The position numbers were made by a program, and so were the translations under genes. Positions 8,203-16,991 of a stretch of 46,279 bases of DNA are shown here, in pieces. The stretch lies in contig QKAF01000013.1 in NCBI GenBank assembly GCA_003246455.1, positions 1-46,279 on the forward strand, written 5' to 3'. How positions within the stretch are numbered: position 1 is the first letter of the stretch; each line of letters begins with the position of its first letter. The notes under the pieces are model-generated. The model worked only from the letters and a program-made list of their open reading frames with translations. It ran no database searches and had not been told where the DNA came from. This DNA is from Bacteroidota bacterium (GTDB lineage: Bacteria > Bacteroidota > Ignavibacteria > SZUA-365).

Positions 8203-8466
8203 TCAGTCCTGCCAGCGGTGGATAAAATCCCAAATTACGGAAAAGGGGTGAGAATTCAGCGCAGGATTATTCCCCTTCATTTTGCCCCGCCCATGCGGTG
8301 CGCAGTATTGCTTTTGAGATGATTTCTGTTAAAGTTGCTCGTAATTGTCAGAATCAACATTTCCCATCTGCCGCATCCCATGCGATCGGTCCCCGATCCG
8401 CCGTGTTTTTCCCTTCGGCGCGGGGGCGCTGGGCGCGTGGATTGCAGCCATACGAAGGAGGAGTAT

Positions 8467-9867
8467 ATGAGCGTTCAGGCAGAAAGCAGCCTGCAGGAAG
8501 CACCGCTGCGCGCACTGATTGATTCGTTTGGCGGCGAGATCGTTCTTCCGTCGGATTCGGGGTATGATGAGCATCGGAAAATCTGGAACGGATCGATCGA
8601 CAGGCGTCCGGCAATCATTGCGCGCTGCTCAGGCGTCGCGGACGTCATTGCGGCGCTGCGCTTCGGCAGGGAGCAGGCCCTGCAGATCGCCGTACGCAGC
8701 GGCGGGCACAGTTTCCCCGGGCAGTCCATCTGCGACGACGGACTGGTGATCGATCTCCGGCAGATGCGCGGGGTGCGTGTCGATCCCGATGCGCGGACCG
8801 TACGCGCACAGGCGGGCGCGCTGCTCGGCGAACTGGATCGCGAGACCCAGGCGTTCGGGCTGGCGGTGACGGCCGGGATCGTGACGCATACCGGTATTGC
8901 AGGGCTGACGCTCGGCGGGGGCGTCGGCTGGCTCCAGCGAAAATACGGCCTTACGATCGATAACCTTCTGTCGGTTGACCTCGTCACGGCAGACGGTCGC
9001 TTCGTGAAGGCGAGCGCGACCGAAAATCCGGAGCTGTTCTGGGGTGTCCGGGGAGGCGGCGGCAACTTCGGAATCGCCACTGCGTTCGAGTACCGGCTGC
9101 ATCCGGTCGGTCCGGAATTGATGGCCGGAACGCTGTTCTGGCCCGCCGAGATGGCGCACGACGTGCTGCATTATTACAGGGACTGGATCGCGGGCTGTCC
9201 CGATGAACTGATGACGATCGTCGTGCAGCGGAAAGCGCCGCCGATTCCCGGCGTCCCTCCCGACATCGTGGGCAAGAGGGTGATCGGCGTGATTTCCTGC
9301 TATGCCGGGAGCGTGGAAGACGGAGCACGGGTGCTGCAGCCGCTGAAGGATTTCCGCAGTCCGGTCGTGGACACCTGCCGGGCGAAGCCATATCTTGAGC
9401 ACCAGAAGTCCTTCGATCCATCGTTCAAACATGGCCGCTGGTACTATGTCAGGTCCTGCGACGTCGATACCCTGAGCGACGACGTCATCGATACCATGGC
9501 GGAGTTCGGCAGCCGTATCGAGTCACCCATTACCAGCATTGCACTCTGGCAGATGGGAGGCGCGATTGCCCGCGTCGGAGAAAACGAAACGGCGTTTCAC
9601 GGCAGGCAGGCAGGATTCACATTCAACATCAACGGCAACAGCGAGACGTCAGACGGTTTCGAGGCGGAACGCACGTGGGCGCGTACTTACTGGTCCGCCC
9701 TCGCGCCGCATCACACCAGCGTGTACGTGAATTTTCTCATGGAGGAAGGTGAGGAGCGGATCCGGGCCGCCTACGGTGAGGAGAAGTATGACCGGCTGAA
9801 GGCGCTCAAACGGCAGTATGATCCGGAAAACGTTTTCCGTTTGAACCAGAATATTGCTCCGGACTGA
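8467..9867 (+). CDS. FAD-binding oxidoreductase, berberine-bridge-enzyme type
   Basis: A 466-residue PCMH/VAO-type flavoprotein. The FAD domain (about residues 45-215) contains RSGGHSFPGQS, in which His81 is the expected covalent 8α-histidyl FAD site. The second (cysteinyl) attachment residue of bicovalent family members is not evident (GIVTHTGIAGLTLGGGVGW), so it is probably monocovalent. The C-terminal BBE segment YDPENVFRLNQNI is present. Family members oxidise sugars, alcohols or alkaloid-like substrates with oxygen; the substrate is unknown. The start at 8467 has an AAGGAGGAG site in front; the frame is open to 8335 but that part is not family-like. No signal peptide is seen. Confidence 0.92.
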   Translation: MSVQAESSLQEAPLRALIDSFGGEIVLPSDSGYDEHRKIWNGSIDRRPAIIARCSGVADVIAALRFGREQALQIAVRSGGHSFPGQSICDDGLVIDLRQMRGVRVDPDARTVRAQAGALLGELDRETQAFGLAVTAGIVTHTGIAGLTLGGGVGWLQRKYGLTIDNLLSVDLVTADGRFVKASATENPELFWGVRGGGGNFGIATAFEYRLHPVGPELMAGTLFWPAEMAHDVLHYYRDWIAGCPDELMTIVVQRKAPPIPGVPPDIVGKRVIGVISCYAGSVEDGARVLQPLKDFRSPVVDTCRAKPYLEHQKSFDPSFKHGRWYYVRSCDVDTLSDDVIDTMAEFGSRIESPITSIALWQMGGAIARVGENETAFHGRQAGFTFNINGNSETSDGFEAERTWARTYWSALAPHHTSVYVNFLMEEGEERIRAAYGEEKYDRLKALKRQYDPENVFRLNQNIAPD

Positions 9868-9908
9868 AAGCGTCCGGACATTCCGATACGGTAATGAAGC
9901 ACGCGCAC

Positions 9909-9938
9909 GCGGCGAATGAATCCCATTCGCCGCATTTG
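9909..9938 (+). terminator. Probable terminator hairpin
   Basis: A 10-bp perfect stem (GCGGCGAATG 9909-9918 with 9924-9933) and a 5-nt loop, followed by only a short ATTTG. It sits between the flavoprotein and DHFR-like genes; the weak T-tract lowers certainty. Confidence 0.5.
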
Positions 9939-9974
9939 CGCCCCCTTCGGCTGTTTCACGAATAAAGGATTCTC

Positions 9975-10538
9975 ATGAAGTGTTCCGTATTCATCGCCAC
10001 CAGTCTTGACGGATTCATCGCTCGAGAGGACGGGGGAATCGACTGGCTCCCGGGGCCGGAGGTGGCTGGTCCCGATGAGGATTTCGGCTACCAGGATTTC
10101 TTCGGCGCGATCGATGCGATCGTGATGGGTCGAAACACCTTCGAGCTGCTCCTGACCTTCAACGAATGGTACTACGGCGAGACCCCGCTGTTCGTGCTCA
10201 GCTCTCGCGAGATCGTCCTTCCGCAGCACCTCCCGACGACCGTATCGCGGATCAGCGGCCCGCCCGCCGAGGTTGTCCGTCTCCTCGAGGAGCGGGGTCT
10301 GCAGCATCTCTATGTCGACGGCGGACGAACCATCCAGGAATTTCTTCGCTCTGGCCTGATTGACGAGATGACGATCACACGAATACCCGTGCTCCTCGGA
10401 AACGGCGTCCCGCTGTTCGGTTCGTTGGAATCGGATATTCGACTCCGGCACATCGAAACACGGAGCTTCCCGGGCGGGATCGTCCAGAGCCGATATGCAG
10501 CAGTCAAGCGCGATATCGATGTGAATCAGCGCGGGTAG
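9975..10538 (+). CDS. Dihydrofolate reductase family (RibD C-terminal-like) protein
   Basis: A 187-residue protein with the RibD-C/DHFR-like fold. It has an N-terminal VFIATSLDGFIARED strand-loop, the AIVMGRNTFELLL NADPH-binding segment, the LYVDGGRTIQEFL motif, and the MTITRIPVLLGNGVPLF C-terminal block. These single-domain proteins are NADPH-dependent reductases of uncertain substrate; few act as genuine folate enzymes. It follows the flavoprotein gene after a hairpin, so it is probably transcribed separately. An AAGGA site upstream supports the start. Confidence 0.87.
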   Translation: MKCSVFIATSLDGFIAREDGGIDWLPGPEVAGPDEDFGYQDFFGAIDAIVMGRNTFELLLTFNEWYYGETPLFVLSSREIVLPQHLPTTVSRISGPPAEVVRLLEERGLQHLYVDGGRTIQEFLRSGLIDEMTITRIPVLLGNGVPLFGSLESDIRLRHIETRSFPGGIVQSRYAAVKRDIDVNQRG

Positions 10539-10582
10539 GACGGGGAACAGGGAGGCTTCCGATTTTCAATGCAGTGTGAAAT

Positions 10583-10612
10583 TGCAGGGGCGCAGCCAGC
10601 TGCGCCCCTGCA
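10583..10612. terminator. Perfect hairpin between convergent genes
   Basis: A 13-bp perfect stem (10583-10595 with 10600-10612) and a CCAG loop between the DHFR-like gene (+) and the giant T9SS gene (-). In the minus direction it is followed by ATTTCACA, a weak T-tract. It plausibly acts as a bidirectional terminator. Confidence 0.6.
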
Positions 10613-10634
10613 TGCATGGTATGAACCGCGTGGA

Positions 10635-13600
10635 CTATCGTGCGATGATCAGCGGTTTCGTCACGGCTCCGGTGTCACCCGAGAGACGGACGAAGTACGT
10701 GCCCGGCGCGAGTCCCGACATGTCGAGGTGCGCGCTGTGCAGTCCGGAGGTTTCGAACCCGGGATCGATTTGCGCGACACGCTCTCCAAGCTGATTGAAC
10801 AGCTCGAGCTGTACTGCCATGGCGCGCTTGAGTGCGTAGTTGATCGTCGCGGAATGTGCGGCCGGATTCGGGAAGGACTGCAGCAGTTCGAAGTCGCTGC
10901 TGAGCGACATGCTGCCGCTTCCGCGGATGGTGAGTACCGTCCCGCTGATACCGACGGTATCGGTCGCAAGGGCGTTGCCGTCGGCATCGTACGTGGTCCA
11001 GCGGACGACCGGGGTGCCGCTCGATGCGGAATCCCGCGCGACGACGAGGTTGAAATCGCCGCTGCTTCCCCCCGCCGGGACCGCTGTTTCGAAGGTGAAC
11101 AGTGCGTCCGTCGCTCCCTGCTCGTATCCTTCGAGCGCTTCGTAGCCCGGAGACAGCGCTGTCCCTTCCCAGTGCTGACCGGATCCTGCCACGATGACAT
11201 CGGACGCCGATTCGACACTGACCGAAATCCACTTCACGGGTTCGCTGCCGGAGGGATTCTGCAGCCGCAGCTTTTTCGCGTAGACACGGCCCTTGATCGG
11301 ATCGGTGAGCACGACACCCGTGCCGACCCCGAGCTTGGCTTTCCATGGTCCGTAGGTGAACAGGCAGCTGTCACCGTCGGCATGATGAACGACGATCTGG
11401 ACGTTGCCCGTCCAGTTGCACGAGTAGTTGATGGCCAGGTTGAAACTCACGGCCAGGTTCGCGCTGATGAAGCCGCTGGTCGGAATGCGCGTGTACGGCG
11501 CCGGCCAGACCGTGGGGACGTAATCGACTTTCAGTCCGCCGCCGACCACGCTGCACGGCGTGGGAATCGGCGTGACGTCGATATGCGTGATCGGGGAAGC
11601 GGGGACCTTGGTGTTCAGGATCTTGAACGTTCGTCCCGACAGCGCGAGACCGGCGGTGATGAACGGTTTGACCTTGATCTCGTCGCAGTGCTGCAGCGGG
11701 GTGCGGTCGCAGGTGTACTCGAAGCGGATCGTACAGGAGTCCTGTCCGTGATGCACGACGAGTGTGACGAAGATGGTGTTCGATGCGGTCGTCGGATTGC
11801 CCTGGAAGCTGAACATGATATTGCCCGCGCAGGGAGGACTGAAGTTCAGCACTCCCGATGTGCTTCCGGCAGGTGCGGGCGCAACGGGCGGACAGGGCGA
11901 CGTGCTGAGGTCGGCGACGGTCCCGCCGGTCACGTAGTACGAAATCGAGGTGATGGGCGTCCCCGGACCATTGAAGATGGTCGCGGAATATTCGCAGCAG
12001 ACCGTGTCGAGTTCAGCCTTGATGAGCGAATCGCAGGGCTTGGTGTCGCCGCAGGGCTCGATATCGAAACAGACGCTGTCGCAGAGCACGCGCTGCTGCG
12101 GCTGGACGCCCTGGAAAGTGCCGTAGCGGATACACACGAAGGTATCGCCCGGAGGGGTGTCGGTAAACGTCAGCGTCTGGATGCTCGGACCCGACGGAAC
12201 GGTCAGGCCGCCGGGGACGACCGTTCCTTCGAAGGAATCGAACCACATCGGAATCGGCGAGGAAGACGCGTTGGTGACGCTGAGGGCAACCGTGTAGTTG
12301 CAGTTGCCAGTGGCGTCGACGCCGGAAGAAGTCACGGCGGAGACCTTCACGGAGAGCGAGTCGCAGGGATCCGTGCCGCCGCAGGGGGGGAGATCGATGC
12401 AGAGACTGTCGCACAGCCGACGGACGCCGGTGGCGTCGTCGATGCCGTAGCGGATGCAGATGAACGAATCGGCCGGCGGCAGGTCGACAAAGGTCAGCGT
12501 ATCCGTCGACGTGCCGGTCGGGATCGGGATCGGCGACGGGCTCACCGTGCCGGAGAAGGATTCGAAATATCCCATGGTCGCGGGACCGGGATTGGAGATG
12601 CTGACCACGATGTCATAGGTGCAGTTCCCGACTGCATCGACCCCGGTGCTCAGGATGGACTGCGGTTTGACGTTGAAGCAGTCTTTCTGACCCGTGGTGT
12701 CCGCGGTCACGGTGACGCAGGCCGTCCCGGACTCGAGATTTCCCGTCACCTGATCGGTGTACACAGCGCTGTTGATCAGATGGCGGACGGCGGCGTTCGC
12801 TGCGAACGTATTGCAGGCGACGGCACTGTCAGGCGCGCCGGGCGCGACGGTCGCGGTGAATACGGTGGTCGCGGTGCTGCCGGCCCCGAGAGGAGCCGAC
12901 CCGAAATACCAGCCGAGGTTGCGATCCAGCGGTGCGATGCCGGGAACCCATGTTCCCATCGTGCCGCAGCCGCTCGTGAACATGGGCGCCGGGGCGCCCG
13001 ACGGCGTGAAGATGTTTACGTTGGAGAAGCTCGTGGCATTCTTGTAGTCGGCTGCCGCGGGCACGGATGATACCGGTGCGGAGAAGCCCAGGTTGAACGC
13101 GCTGCCCCGCGGCGTGCAGGGTCCGAGAATGAGATTGTCGCCGGGCGGATTATCACGCGGGAGCAGATCGGCGAACGTGACATGCCGCAGTCCGACGCTG
13201 CCGGGGGACACTGTGAGACGGAGGCGGTAATTCACGTTCGCGCCCGCCGTCGTGCTCAGCGTGGATGCCCAGCTGGTGGTGTCCGACGCGACGCCCTTGT
13301 CGAGGGAGAATCCCGCCGTCCCGACGACGTTGACGTACTCGATGTTCGACGACGTCGTCCCGGTCAGATTCCCGCCCGCGATATCGAAGCTGTTGGGGAT
13401 ATTCCCCAGCGCCGTCGTGTCGCTGACCTTGACGTCGAATTCGATGAAGTAGTAGGGGACGCCCGGAGTGCCGTACATCCCGCAGCTGCCGTAGAAGATA
13501 TTCTGGCACGTGGCCGGAATGGTCGGGAGCGTGAAGGTCAGGGTGTTGCCCGCCTGGGAGAGCGTGACGCCCGACCAGTTCGACGTCGTCTGGCAGGGGA

Positions 13601-15101
13601 CATTCCACGCCGAGGCGGTGTAATAGGACGGGCTGCCCACGTATTCGAGATTGGGATCGAGGACATCGGTAATCGTGGCGGCGGTGATCGGGAGTCCGCC
13701 GATATTCTGTACGCGCAGACGGTAACGGAACACGTCGCCCGGGGAATAGGAAGGCTGCTTATTGCAGACCTCTTTGCGGACGCAGGGCTTCGGTGCCGGC
13801 GCCGCGACGGTGAAACTCGCGCAGGCCGACAGCGGCGCGGTGCCGACGATGGTCGCCTGTGCGCAGTTCGTCACCACGCTGCCGACCGTCGCGAAATTGG
13901 GAATGGTGAAATTGACCTCGAAGTACACGCAGGCGGTGGGAGCCAGCGGGGAGGTCAGCGTCGCCGTGACGATATTCCCGGCAAGCGTCGCCGAAACGGA
14001 CGCCGACGAACCGCCGATGGAGAGGCCGGTCAGCGGGAAGGGGATCGTGTCGGTCACGGTCATGGAGGTGATTGGCACACTGCCGTTGTTGCAGATCCAG
14101 ATGCTGTATTTCCCGGTGCAGCCCGGCTGTCCGTTGGTGTAGACATACTTGCTGATCGTCCCGGATGTAATGGTCTTGATCTCGACGCAGGTCTGGTTGC
14201 TCACATGCAGGGCCGGACCGCAGGGGCTGTTGCCGCTTCCCAGTGTCCCCTGCAGCGTCGCCTGGTTCAGCAGCTGCGTCCCGGTGGGGAAAAGCGCCGG
14301 CGGGTAAAGCACCGAGTAGGTGCAGCACACGGTGTTGTACATCGGAAGCGCGGACAGCGACCCGATGTTCCATGTCACGACATTGCCCGTCTGCGTGGCT
14401 CCGCAGGTTGAGTTCACGAGCATGGCGCCCGGCGGCAGAGTGTCGTAGACGACGGCGCTTTCCATGTTCAGCTGCCCCGTGGTCCCGACATTCTTGTACA
14501 CGCAGATCTGGTAGGTGACGATGGAGTCCGCGGTCACTTTCGTGCATGGTCCCGGCTGCGTTCCCGCACCGATCACCCACTTCCCGATGTTCCACGGATC
14601 GGAAGCGGTCGCGGTGGTGCTGATATAGCCGGTGCAGAAATCGATCGGGGCACCGCCCAGCAGCGCCGTCATGCAGACGTTGTTGCGCGCCGCGGTCCCG
14701 GGACAGGTGATGCCATTGGGAAACTGCACGGTGACGACGAACGACCCTGAGCAGCCCGTGGGCACTGTTCCCCAGCTGAGCGAGACCGTACCGTTCGCGC
14801 CCACTGCCGGGGTCGTGACTGTCGGCGCACCGCACGCGCTCGTCACACTGATCGCCTGGTACGTCAGCGCCGGAGGAAGGGCGTCGGTGATGGTGACGCC
14901 GGTCGCTCCGGCCGGTATGGAGAAGTAGACGGTGTAGGAGAAATTCTGTCCTGTCGCGATAAGCGTGTCGCTGACGACTTTCTTGAGCGTGAATCCGCCT
15001 GAACCTGCTTCCGTGACATACGACTGCGCGTGTGCATAGGAAAGCAGCCCAAGACAGAGCAGCGCCCACCATACCAGTGCAAGGTGTATCGAACGTTTCA
15101 T
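10635..15101 (-). CDS. Giant secreted protein with DUF11-type repeats and T9SS sorting tail
   Basis: A 1488-residue exported protein. A signal peptide (residues 1-25, ending AHA-Q) is followed by about five DUF11-like β-sandwich segments up to about residue 650, recognisable by phrases such as VTITDALPPAL, VVYDTLPPGA, MTVTDTIPFPL and ATITDVLDPNLEYVG. Then come two tandem ~105-residue Cys-rich modules (about 811-1026, CDSLC and DSFICIRYG type). Two looser Cys-rich segments and a C-terminal Por/type IX secretion sorting domain (about 1400-1488, SFPNPAAHSATI through GTYFVRLSG) follow. It is expected to be exported by T9SS and displayed or released. The start at 15101 was chosen for the signal peptide; the frame extends to 15239. 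No T9SS machinery is in the window. Confidence 0.9.
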   Translation of the reverse strand: MKRSIHLALVWWALLCLGLLSYAHAQSYVTEAGSGGFTLKKVVSDTLIATGQNFSYTVYFSIPAGATGVTITDALPPALTYQAISVTSACGAPTVTTPAVGANGTVSLSWGTVPTGCSGSFVVTVQFPNGITCPGTAARNNVCMTALLGGAPIDFCTGYISTTATASDPWNIGKWVIGAGTQPGPCTKVTADSIVTYQICVYKNVGTTGQLNMESAVVYDTLPPGAMLVNSTCGATQTGNVVTWNIGSLSALPMYNTVCCTYSVLYPPALFPTGTQLLNQATLQGTLGSGNSPCGPALHVSNQTCVEIKTITSGTISKYVYTNGQPGCTGKYSIWICNNGSVPITSMTVTDTIPFPLTGLSIGGSSASVSATLAGNIVTATLTSPLAPTACVYFEVNFTIPNFATVGSVVTNCAQATIVGTAPLSACASFTVAAPAPKPCVRKEVCNKQPSYSPGDVFRYRLRVQNIGGLPITAATITDVLDPNLEYVGSPSYYTASAWNVPCQTTSNWSGVTLSQAGNTLTFTLPTIPATCQNIFYGSCGMYGTPGVPYYFIEFDVKVSDTTALGNIPNSFDIAGGNLTGTTSSNIEYVNVVGTAGFSLDKGVASDTTSWASTLSTTAGANVNYRLRLTVSPGSVGLRHVTFADLLPRDNPPGDNLILGPCTPRGSAFNLGFSAPVSSVPAAADYKNATSFSNVNIFTPSGAPAPMFTSGCGTMGTWVPGIAPLDRNLGWYFGSAPLGAGSTATTVFTATVAPGAPDSAVACNTFAANAAVRHLINSAVYTDQVTGNLESGTACVTVTADTTGQKDCFNVKPQSILSTGVDAVGNCTYDIVVSISNPGPATMGYFESFSGTVSPSPIPIPTGTSTDTLTFVDLPPADSFICIRYGIDDATGVRRLCDSLCIDLPPCGGTDPCDSLSVKVSAVTSSGVDATGNCNYTVALSVTNASSSPIPMWFDSFEGTVVPGGLTVPSGPSIQTLTFTDTPPGDTFVCIRYGTFQGVQPQQRVLCDSVCFDIEPCGDTKPCDSLIKAELDTVCCEYSATIFNGPGTPITSISYYVTGGTVADLSTSPCPPVAPAPAGSTSGVLNFSPPCAGNIMFSFQGNPTTASNTIFVTLVVHHGQDSCTIRFEYTCDRTPLQHCDEIKVKPFITAGLALSGRTFKILNTKVPASPITHIDVTPIPTPCSVVGGGLKVDYVPTVWPAPYTRIPTSGFISANLAVSFNLAINYSCNWTGNVQIVVHHADGDSCLFTYGPWKAKLGVGTGVVLTDPIKGRVYAKKLRLQNPSGSEPVKWISVSVESASDVIVAGSGQHWEGTALSPGYEALEGYEQGATDALFTFETAVPAGGSSGDFNLVVARDSASSGTPVVRWTTYDADGNALATDTVGISGTVLTIRGSGSMSLSSDFELLQSFPNPAAHSATINYALKRAMAVQLELFNQLGERVAQIDPGFETSGLHSAHLDMSGLAPGTYFVRLSGDTGAVTKPLIIAR
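12022..12668 (-). repeat. Tandem pair of Cys-rich protein modules
   Basis: Two adjacent copies of roughly 315-330 bp inside the giant gene. At protein level both run GVDA-x-GNC, then DSFxGTV or DSFEGTV, TLTF-x-D-x-PP-x-D, FxCIRYG, LCDS-x-C, and end PCDSL. They look like an internal duplication. Boundaries are approximate. Confidence 0.7.
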
Positions 15102-15215
15102 TGCAGTGCCCCGATCTGTGAGAAATCTGGAAACGGTCCAATGAATACAACGGACGCGGCGGCCGTGAAGGCTGCCTCGTGTTCGTATGAAACCGTACGT
15201 AGTTGTGAGTACAGG

Positions 15216-15247
15216 GCAACGTACAAGGAAATCGAACAAAATGCAAA
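15216..15247 (-). promoter_or_regulatory. Candidate promoter for the giant T9SS gene
   Basis: On the minus strand, TTTG (15247-15244), a 20-nt spacer, then TACGTTGC (15223-15216). This resembles the TTTG / TAnnTTTG Bacteroidota promoter, with the last two positions off. It would give a leader of about 110 nt. Confidence 0.3.
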
Positions 15248-15269
15248 AATGATAAGAATTATCCGGAAT

Positions 15270-15277
15270 TAATTTTG
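15270..15277 (+). promoter_or_regulatory. Candidate -7 box (TAnnTTTG)
   Basis: TAATTTTG is an exact match to the Bacteroidota -7 consensus, on the strand of the SDR gene. No upstream TTTG is seen at the right distance and the leader would be about 200 nt, so it is tentative. Confidence 0.25.
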
Positions 15278-15477
15278 CGAAAGGAAATACGGACCGGAAT
15301 GAATTGCCGATGTTTCCTGTTAATCAAGCATCATCGATTCCCATGTGCGAATCCGACAGCCTGTCGCGCTGCTGTACGGTCACGGAAGGTGTTCCATGTC
15401 GTCACGATGCAGACACCGGATGGTCGTGTGCCGGGTCGGGGCGGCCGGAGCGGCTGTCACGCGCATGCGACGTGGAA

Positions 15478-16959
15478 ATGCGGAATGCGAAAAGGACGGT
15501 ACGTTTGACTGATGCAACTCGCCTTATTCTCGTCACCGGTGCAACCGGGTATATCGGCGGACGCCTCGTGGTGCGTCTGCTCGAGATGGGCTATCGGATT
15601 CGCTGTCTGGTCAGGGATCCGGAACGGCTCCAGGGGCACCCGTGGCGCGATGCTGTAGAGATCATCGCGGGCGACGTCCTCGATGCGAACAGCCTGGGAC
15701 CCGCGATGTCAGGAGTCGATGCCGCGTACTATCTCATCCACAGCCTGGCCGGGGGAGCGGATTTCCATGAACGGGACATGACGGCGGCACGCAATTTCAG
15801 TGCGGCGGCGTGCGAGGGAGGAGTGAAGCGGATCCTCTTTCTCGGAGGACTTGCCGCGGAGGCCCCGGATCTTTCCGAGCACCTGCGGTCGCGGCAGGAC
15901 ACGGGCGATGCGCTGCGCAGCGGCGGCGTTCCGGTCACGGAATTCCGTGCCGGGGTGATCGTCGGTTCGGGCAGCCTTTCGTTTGAAATGATCCGCTATC
16001 TCTCGGAGCGGCTTCCGGTGATGATCTGTCCCCGCTGGGTGTACACCCGCACCCAGCCCATCGGAATCCGCGACGTGCTCACGTATCTCACCGCCGCGCT
16101 CGAAACGCCGGCGAGCACGGGACACATCATAGAAATCGGCGGCGCCGACGTCGTTACCTACGGGGATATGATGAAGATCTACGCGGAAGTGCGGGGGCTC
16201 CGCCGCTGGCTGCTGCAGGTGCCGCTGCTCACGCCGCGGCTGTCATCGTACTGGGTGAATATCGTTACACCCATCCCTGCCGTGATCGCGCGTCCGCTGA
16301 TCGAGGGACTTCGCAACGAGAACGTCGTTCGCGCTCCGCTCGCACGGCGGCTCTTTCCATCCATCGAGCCGGTGGGCTACCGCACCTCCGTGGAACGGGC
16401 GCTCGCCCGGCTGCAGGCGGACAACGTGGAAACGATATGGAGCGACGCGCTCAGCAGCAGCCAGGGCGATATTCGCCCGGTAACACTCGAGGTGAACGAA
16501 GGGATGATCATCGAACGCCGCCTGCGGGTGGTAACCGCGGCACCGGATCGGCTCTTCCGGATATTCACCGGCCTGGGCGGCGAACGCGGATGGCTGACGA
16601 TGAACTGGGCATGGAATATTCGCGGGTTCTTCGATAAACTGATCGGGGGGGTGGGACTCCGCCGCGGACGCCGGCATCCTGACGAACTGCGCGTCGGCGA
16701 TGCGCTCGATTTCTGGCGCGTGGAAGCGGTCGAAGCGGATCACCTCCTGCGTCTCCGCGCGGAGATGATCGTCCCCGGCAAAGCCTGGCTGCAGTTTCAG
16801 GTGGTGACGCGTGAGGATGGCGGGACGCTGCTTTCACAGACCGCGTTCTTCGCTCCCCGCGGATTGGCGGGCTGGACCTACTGGTACGCACTGTACCCTC
16901 TGCACGCAATTATCTTCAGCAGGCTCATCAGCAACATCGCCAAACGGGCGATGGTCTGA
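15478..16959 (+). CDS. NAD(P)-binding SDR protein fused to DUF2867
   Basis: About 493 residues in two parts. The first is an atypical short-chain dehydrogenase/NmrA-like Rossmann domain with LILVTGATGYIGG for dinucleotide binding and a YYLIHSLAGG segment in place of a classical Tyr-x3-Lys site. From about residue 340 a DUF2867 domain follows (EVNEGMIIERRLRVV, WLTMNWAWNIRGFFDKLIGG, WLQFQV), which is START/SRPBCC-like and may bind a hydrophobic ligand. This SDR-DUF2867 fusion is a recurring architecture of unknown substrate. Start choice: ATG 15478 is used; TTG 15505 with AAGGA seven bases upstream is a serious alternative. Confidence 0.87.
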   Translation: MRNAKRTVRLTDATRLILVTGATGYIGGRLVVRLLEMGYRIRCLVRDPERLQGHPWRDAVEIIAGDVLDANSLGPAMSGVDAAYYLIHSLAGGADFHERDMTAARNFSAAACEGGVKRILFLGGLAAEAPDLSEHLRSRQDTGDALRSGGVPVTEFRAGVIVGSGSLSFEMIRYLSERLPVMICPRWVYTRTQPIGIRDVLTYLTAALETPASTGHIIEIGGADVVTYGDMMKIYAEVRGLRRWLLQVPLLTPRLSSYWVNIVTPIPAVIARPLIEGLRNENVVRAPLARRLFPSIEPVGYRTSVERALARLQADNVETIWSDALSSSQGDIRPVTLEVNEGMIIERRLRVVTAAPDRLFRIFTGLGGERGWLTMNWAWNIRGFFDKLIGGVGLRRGRRHPDELRVGDALDFWRVEAVEADHLLRLRAEMIVPGKAWLQFQVVTREDGGTLLSQTAFFAPRGLAGWTYWYALYPLHAIIFSRLISNIAKRAMV

Positions 16960-16991
16960 TCACGCTGCCGCGCAGACGGCCATCCGGTCGC

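Larger units (their letters stand above)
15102..15477. other. Divergent intergenic region
   Basis: 376 bp between the giant T9SS gene (-) and the SDR gene (+), with an AT-richer core at about 15236-15290. I see two candidate promoter boxes facing opposite ways (listed separately) and no convincing gene. The plus-strand frame open from 15304 is continuous with the SDR gene but has no SDR-like sequence before 15478. Confidence 0.6.

Noticed and set aside
10569-13070. 833-residue plus-strand open frame opposite the giant T9SS gene
   Set aside because: Low-complexity Arg/Gly/Asp-rich translation with no domain. It mirrors the minus-strand gene that has signal peptide, repeats and sorting tail; long antisense frames are expected at this GC content.
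13182-14411. 409-residue plus-strand frame, also opposite the giant gene
   Set aside because: Same composition bias and no recognisable motif; shadow of the real gene.
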